Shown in pieces: positions 4,496 through 6,461 of a stretch of DNA of 6,461 nucleotides. The translations under genes and the position numbers were made by a program. A model generated the notes under the pieces. That model searched no databases. It saw nothing but the letters and a program-made list of their open reading frames with translations, and was not told the DNA's origin. Positions within the stretch are counted from its first letter, which is position 1. Each line of letters starts with the position of its first letter. Origin of the DNA: an uncultured Acetatifactor sp. (GTDB lineage Bacteria; Bacillota; Clostridia; Lachnospirales; Lachnospiraceae); the NCBI GenBank assembly GCA_910578215.1, contig CAJTPH010000071.1, positions 1 through 6,461 on the forward strand, in the 5' to 3' direction.

Positions 4496-5059
4496 ATGAA
4501 GATGAGGTTCAGGAAGACGCCCATGAGCCGGAGGGTCAGCTATTGCTATGAGTCCGTGACGGGGGAGAAGTTCCGCATCAGCGCGGAAGAGTACGGGGCG
4601 GAGACGGTCAGCCTGCTGCACCGGATGGATGACAGCGAGGTCAGGAACAACCTGAGTACAGGGAAGCCGGGCATCCAGAAATGGCAGGAGGAGGCGGCCA
4701 GGCAGTGGAGGGAGCGGCATCCGGATGAGGAGCCGCCGAAGAACTGGGTGCTGTCGCTGGACAGCCTTACGGGGGAGGACGGCAGCGGCATGGCGGATGA
4801 CAGCCGGTATATGAAGGAGGCAGTGGACAGGGCGACGCAGGAAGAGGCAGACCCGCTGAAGGAGCTCCTGCATGAGTGCGTGGAGGAAATGGATGGGGAT
4901 TCGCAGAGGCTTTACCAGAGGTATTACATGGAGGATGCCGCCCAGGCGGAGATTGCGAAGGAGTTCGGGATCTCCCAGATGGCGGTCAGCAAGAGGCTGA
5001 AAAAGCTGGAAGCCGCCCTGAAAAAGGAATGCCTGAAAAAACTTGAAAAAAAATTCTGA
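4496..5059 (+). CDS. sigma-70 region 4-like helix-turn-helix protein
   Basis: The product has 187 residues. The C-terminal third (about 120-187) resembles sigma factor region 4: LLHECVEEMDGDSQRLYQRYYMED, then a helix-turn-helix AQAEIAKEFGISQMAVSKRLKKLEAAL (Q150 to about 175) and a lysine-rich end. There is no recognisable region 2, so it cannot be a complete sigma factor. Small sigma-like proteins of this type are frequent in clostridial phages and Tn916/Tn1549-like elements and may redirect transcription of element genes. GGAAGGAGG precedes the ATG at 4496 at good spacing; the frame extends to 4247 but that extension lacks domain character. The ribosome binding site is within a hairpin. The gene ends in A-rich codons (A6 at 5036-5041, A8 at 5046-5053). 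Confidence 0.75.
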   Translation: MKMRFRKTPMSRRVSYCYESVTGEKFRISAEEYGAETVSLLHRMDDSEVRNNLSTGKPGIQKWQEEAARQWRERHPDEEPPKNWVLSLDSLTGEDGSGMADDSRYMKEAVDRATQEEADPLKELLHECVEEMDGDSQRLYQRYYMEDAAQAEIAKEFGISQMAVSKRLKKLEAALKKECLKKLEKKF

Positions 5060-5097
5060 AATGGTTTTAAAAGCACTGCTTTCCGCGGACTGGGGTG

Positions 5098-5119
5098 TGT
5101 GGGGAAGGAGATTCCCACA
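5098..5119 (+). other. hairpin before the 71-residue gene
   Basis: TGTGGGGAA (5098-5106) pairs with TTCCCACA (5112-5119) over eight positions with one bulged G. It sits in the 78-base gap between the sigma-like gene and the next gene, but leaves the GGGAGG at 5124-5129 free. No T-run follows, so it is not a terminator. Confidence 0.4.
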
Positions 5120-5137
5120 GAAAGGGAGGTAATGGCG

Positions 5138-5353
5138 ATGGCATTAAAGCACAAGGTCGTCATCAATGTTTCGGATTCCGGCGGCAGGAAGAGGAACGTG
5201 CTGAAGGGCGCGGACATGAAGCTCCCGGCAAGGCTTGTGAGGTTCCTGTTCGGGGATTTCACCCAGGTGTACCTTTTAGCGCCGGGGCAGACCGTGGAAT
5301 CGGTTGACATCAAGGAAGTCAGGGAAGGAGGGTGTGCGGCATGTCAAAGATGA
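5138..5353 (+). CDS. small phage-type protein of unknown function (71 aa)
   Basis: The product has 71 residues: a basic first half (MALKHKVVINVSDSGGRKRNVLKG), a hydrophobic middle (LPARLVRFLFGDFTQVYLLAPG) too polar for a membrane segment, and GGCAACQR at the end. It is probably a small beta-rich soluble protein. I do not recognise the family; its position before the next two genes is common in clostridial prophages as far as I recall. Start choice: the ATG at 5138 is eight bases after GGGAGG (5124-5129), while the in-frame ATG at 5132 is only two bases after it. The end overlaps the next gene by 13 bases, indicating coupled translation. Confidence 0.7.
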   Translation: MALKHKVVINVSDSGGRKRNVLKGADMKLPARLVRFLFGDFTQVYLLAPGQTVESVDIKEVREGGCAACQR

Positions 5354-5679
5354 GTGAACTGGACAGGGTGCTCCGGGAACTGAAAAAGTGCGGGGAGAGC
5401 CTGGTGTGCATCGCAGAGGAACTGGCAGAGGTTCTGTCCGGTTCAGGCGAAAAGAAGGAAGCCGTGGAGAAGCCGGGGAAGAAGGAATCTGCGGGGAAAA
5501 CGTCCGGACCGGAGAAGCAGTATTCCCTCACGGAAGTCAGGGCGCTCCTGGCGGAGAAGTCCAGGGCGGGCTTCACGGCGGAGGTCAGGGAGCTGCTTGC
5601 AAAGCATGGGGCGGATAAGCTGTCCGGGATCGACCCTTCGGAGTATGCGGCCCTGGTTGCGGACGTGGAGGTGCTGTGA
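5341..5679 (+). CDS. phage early-region protein (112 aa), often mislabelled 'rrp5-like'
   Basis: The product has 112 residues. The N-terminal helix (about 1-33, SELDRVLRELKKCGESLVCIAEELAEVL) looks like a coiled coil. It is followed by a lysine/glutamate/glycine linker (about 34-60) and a compact C-terminal helical domain (about 61-112, SLTEVRALLAEKSRAGFTAEVRELLAKHGADKLSGIDPSEYAALVADVE). From memory, similar proteins next to DUF2800 genes are often named 'rRNA biogenesis protein rrp5', a label without functional support. The C-terminal part suggests a DNA- or protein-binding accessory of replication or recombination; this is inference. The ATG at 5341 has AAGGAGG nine bases upstream, and its stop shares a base with the next ATG (TGATG). 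Confidence 0.75.
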   Translation: MSKMSELDRVLRELKKCGESLVCIAEELAEVLSGSGEKKEAVEKPGKKESAGKTSGPEKQYSLTEVRALLAEKSRAGFTAEVRELLAKHGADKLSGIDPSEYAALVADVEVL

Positions 5680-6461
5680 TGGGTAGGCACGCTTTATTGT
5701 CCGCGTCTTCCAGCCACCGGTGGCTTGCCTGCCCGCCGTCGGCAAGGCTCTGCGAGGGTTATGAGGACACGGGCAGCGAATACGCACAGCAGGGCACGGA
5801 TGCCCACAGCCTCTGCGAGCACAAACTGAAAGCCCTGCTGGGCATGGAGACCACAGACCCGACAGAGGGGCTTTCCTTCTATGACGAGGAGATGGAGGAA
5901 TGCGCCTGCGGGTATGCGGAGTATGTCCTTTCGCTGGTGGAGGAGGCAAAGAAGTCCTGTAAAGACCCGGCGGTGCTGATCGAGCAGCGGCTGGACTTCT
6001 CCCGTTTTGTGGAGGAGGGGTTCGGCACAGGAGACTGCCTGATAATCGCGGACGGGACGCTCTACATCATCGATTACAAGCACGGCACTGGCGTGGAGGT
6101 CTCCGCGGATGGGAACCCCCAGATGATGCTGTATGCCCTGGGCGCGCTGGAGCTGTTTGACGGCATCTATGATATCGACACTGTCCGCATGGCGATCTAT
6201 CAGCCGCGCCGGGAGAATGTGAGCGTGTGCGTCATGGCGAAGGAGGAACTGCTCCGGTGGGCGGAGGGCGAGCTTAAGGAGAAGGCAAAGCTGGCCTACG
6301 CCGGGGAGGGGGAGTTCTGTGCTGGGGAGCACTGCCGGTTCTGCAAGGCGAAGGCGGTCTGCAGGAAGCGGGCGGAGTACAACCTGGAGCTTGCGAAGTA
6401 CGATTTTGAGATGCCCGCAACTCTGGAGGATGACGAGATCGCGGCGATCCTCGTGAAAGCG
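5679..6461 (+). CDS. DUF2800 family RecB/Cas4-like nuclease (partial, runs off the end)
   Basis: The 261 visible residues have no stop. They show a PD-(D/E)XK nuclease core of RecB/Cas4 type: G118-D119 and D132-Y133-K134 as the metal-binding and catalytic residues, then the QxxxY motif Q148-Y152. Cys18 near the start (SSSHRWLACPPSARL) together with C214, C219, C222 and C228 could bind an iron-sulfur cluster, as in AddB and Cas4. The whole matches what I know of DUF2800 proteins, found in clostridial phage replication regions, usually followed by a DUF2815 single-strand-binding protein and a phage DNA polymerase. The likely role is end processing in phage replication or recombination. The ATG overlaps the previous stop by one base. 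Confidence 0.85.
   Translation, partial: MGRHALLSASSSHRWLACPPSARLCEGYEDTGSEYAQQGTDAHSLCEHKLKALLGMETTDPTEGLSFYDEEMEECACGYAEYVLSLVEEAKKSCKDPAVLIEQRLDFSRFVEEGFGTGDCLIIADGTLYIIDYKHGTGVEVSADGNPQMMLYALGALELFDGIYDIDTVRMAIYQPRRENVSVCVMAKEELLRWAEGELKEKAKLAYAGEGEFCAGEHCRFCKAKAVCRKRAEYNLELAKYDFEMPATLEDDEIAAILVKA

Noticed and set aside
5396..5405. Third copy of AGAGCCTGGT, the core of the leader repeat
   Set aside because: Only ten bases match, it lies in a coding sequence for ordinary residues, and neither flanking hairpin is present.
5694..6332. Long - strand frame opposite the DUF2800 gene
   Set aside because: The + strand frame shows nuclease motifs and coupled translation, so the - frame is a by-product of its codon composition.
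1..6461. tRNA, rRNA, CRISPR array, insertion sequence or attachment site
   Set aside because: No cloverleaf, regularly spaced repeat array, transposase or terminal inverted repeat was seen by eye anywhere in the window.

Overview
The window looks like part of a mobile element, most likely a temperate phage, phage-plasmid or integrative element, from a fairly GC-rich member of the Clostridia (Lachnospiraceae-like). The reasons are the strong AGGAGG-type ribosome binding sites, tightly packed and overlapping small genes all on the + strand, heavy use of GGG/GGC/CTG/GAG/AAG codons, and the gene families present: a SymE-like protein, ParA/ParB, an XRE regulator, a phage-style sigma-like protein and a DUF2800-type RecB/Cas4-like nuclease. 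The host assignment is inference from family knowledge; no search was run.

The window falls into three apparent transcription units. Unit 1 (about 60-2949) has a structured leader, then a SymE-family protein (256-567), ParA (584-1369), ParB (1359-2315) and two small unknown proteins (2316-2597, 2590-2904). It closes with a clear intrinsic terminator (2919-2949). It reads as a partition operon with SymE as first gene. A perfect 9-1-9 palindrome inside parB (1851-1869) is a candidate parS. Unit 2 (about 3032-4202) is an AT-richer cassette with its own promoter and a 12-bp palindromic operator candidate. It encodes an XRE-type repressor-like protein (3099-3881) and a 61-residue protein (3898-4083), and ends in an unusually elaborate terminator hairpin. 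Unit 3 (4203 to the end) starts with about 290 bases of noncoding, highly structured leader whose last hairpin buries the ribosome binding site of a sigma-70 region 4-like protein (4496-5059). Two small proteins (5138-5353, 5341-5679) and the DUF2800-type nuclease (5679 to beyond the end) follow; this is the usual start of a phage early/replication module.

The most interesting signal is at the RNA level. The leaders of units 1 and 3 share an 18-base segment (17/18 identical, 211-228 and 4207-4224) in the same arrangement: a hairpin ending GGRAA/G, then AGAG, then a CCTGGT...ATCAGG hairpin, then an ATG 17-18 bases after the start of ATCAGG. In unit 1 this hairpin overlaps the SymE ribosome binding site. 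In unit 3 the ATCAGG arm can instead pair into a 15-bp hairpin, so two structures compete. This suggests a shared regulatory RNA (or operator) coordinating the partition operon and the early module. It could also be related to the reported DUF2800 RNA motif, which I can name from memory but cannot test here.
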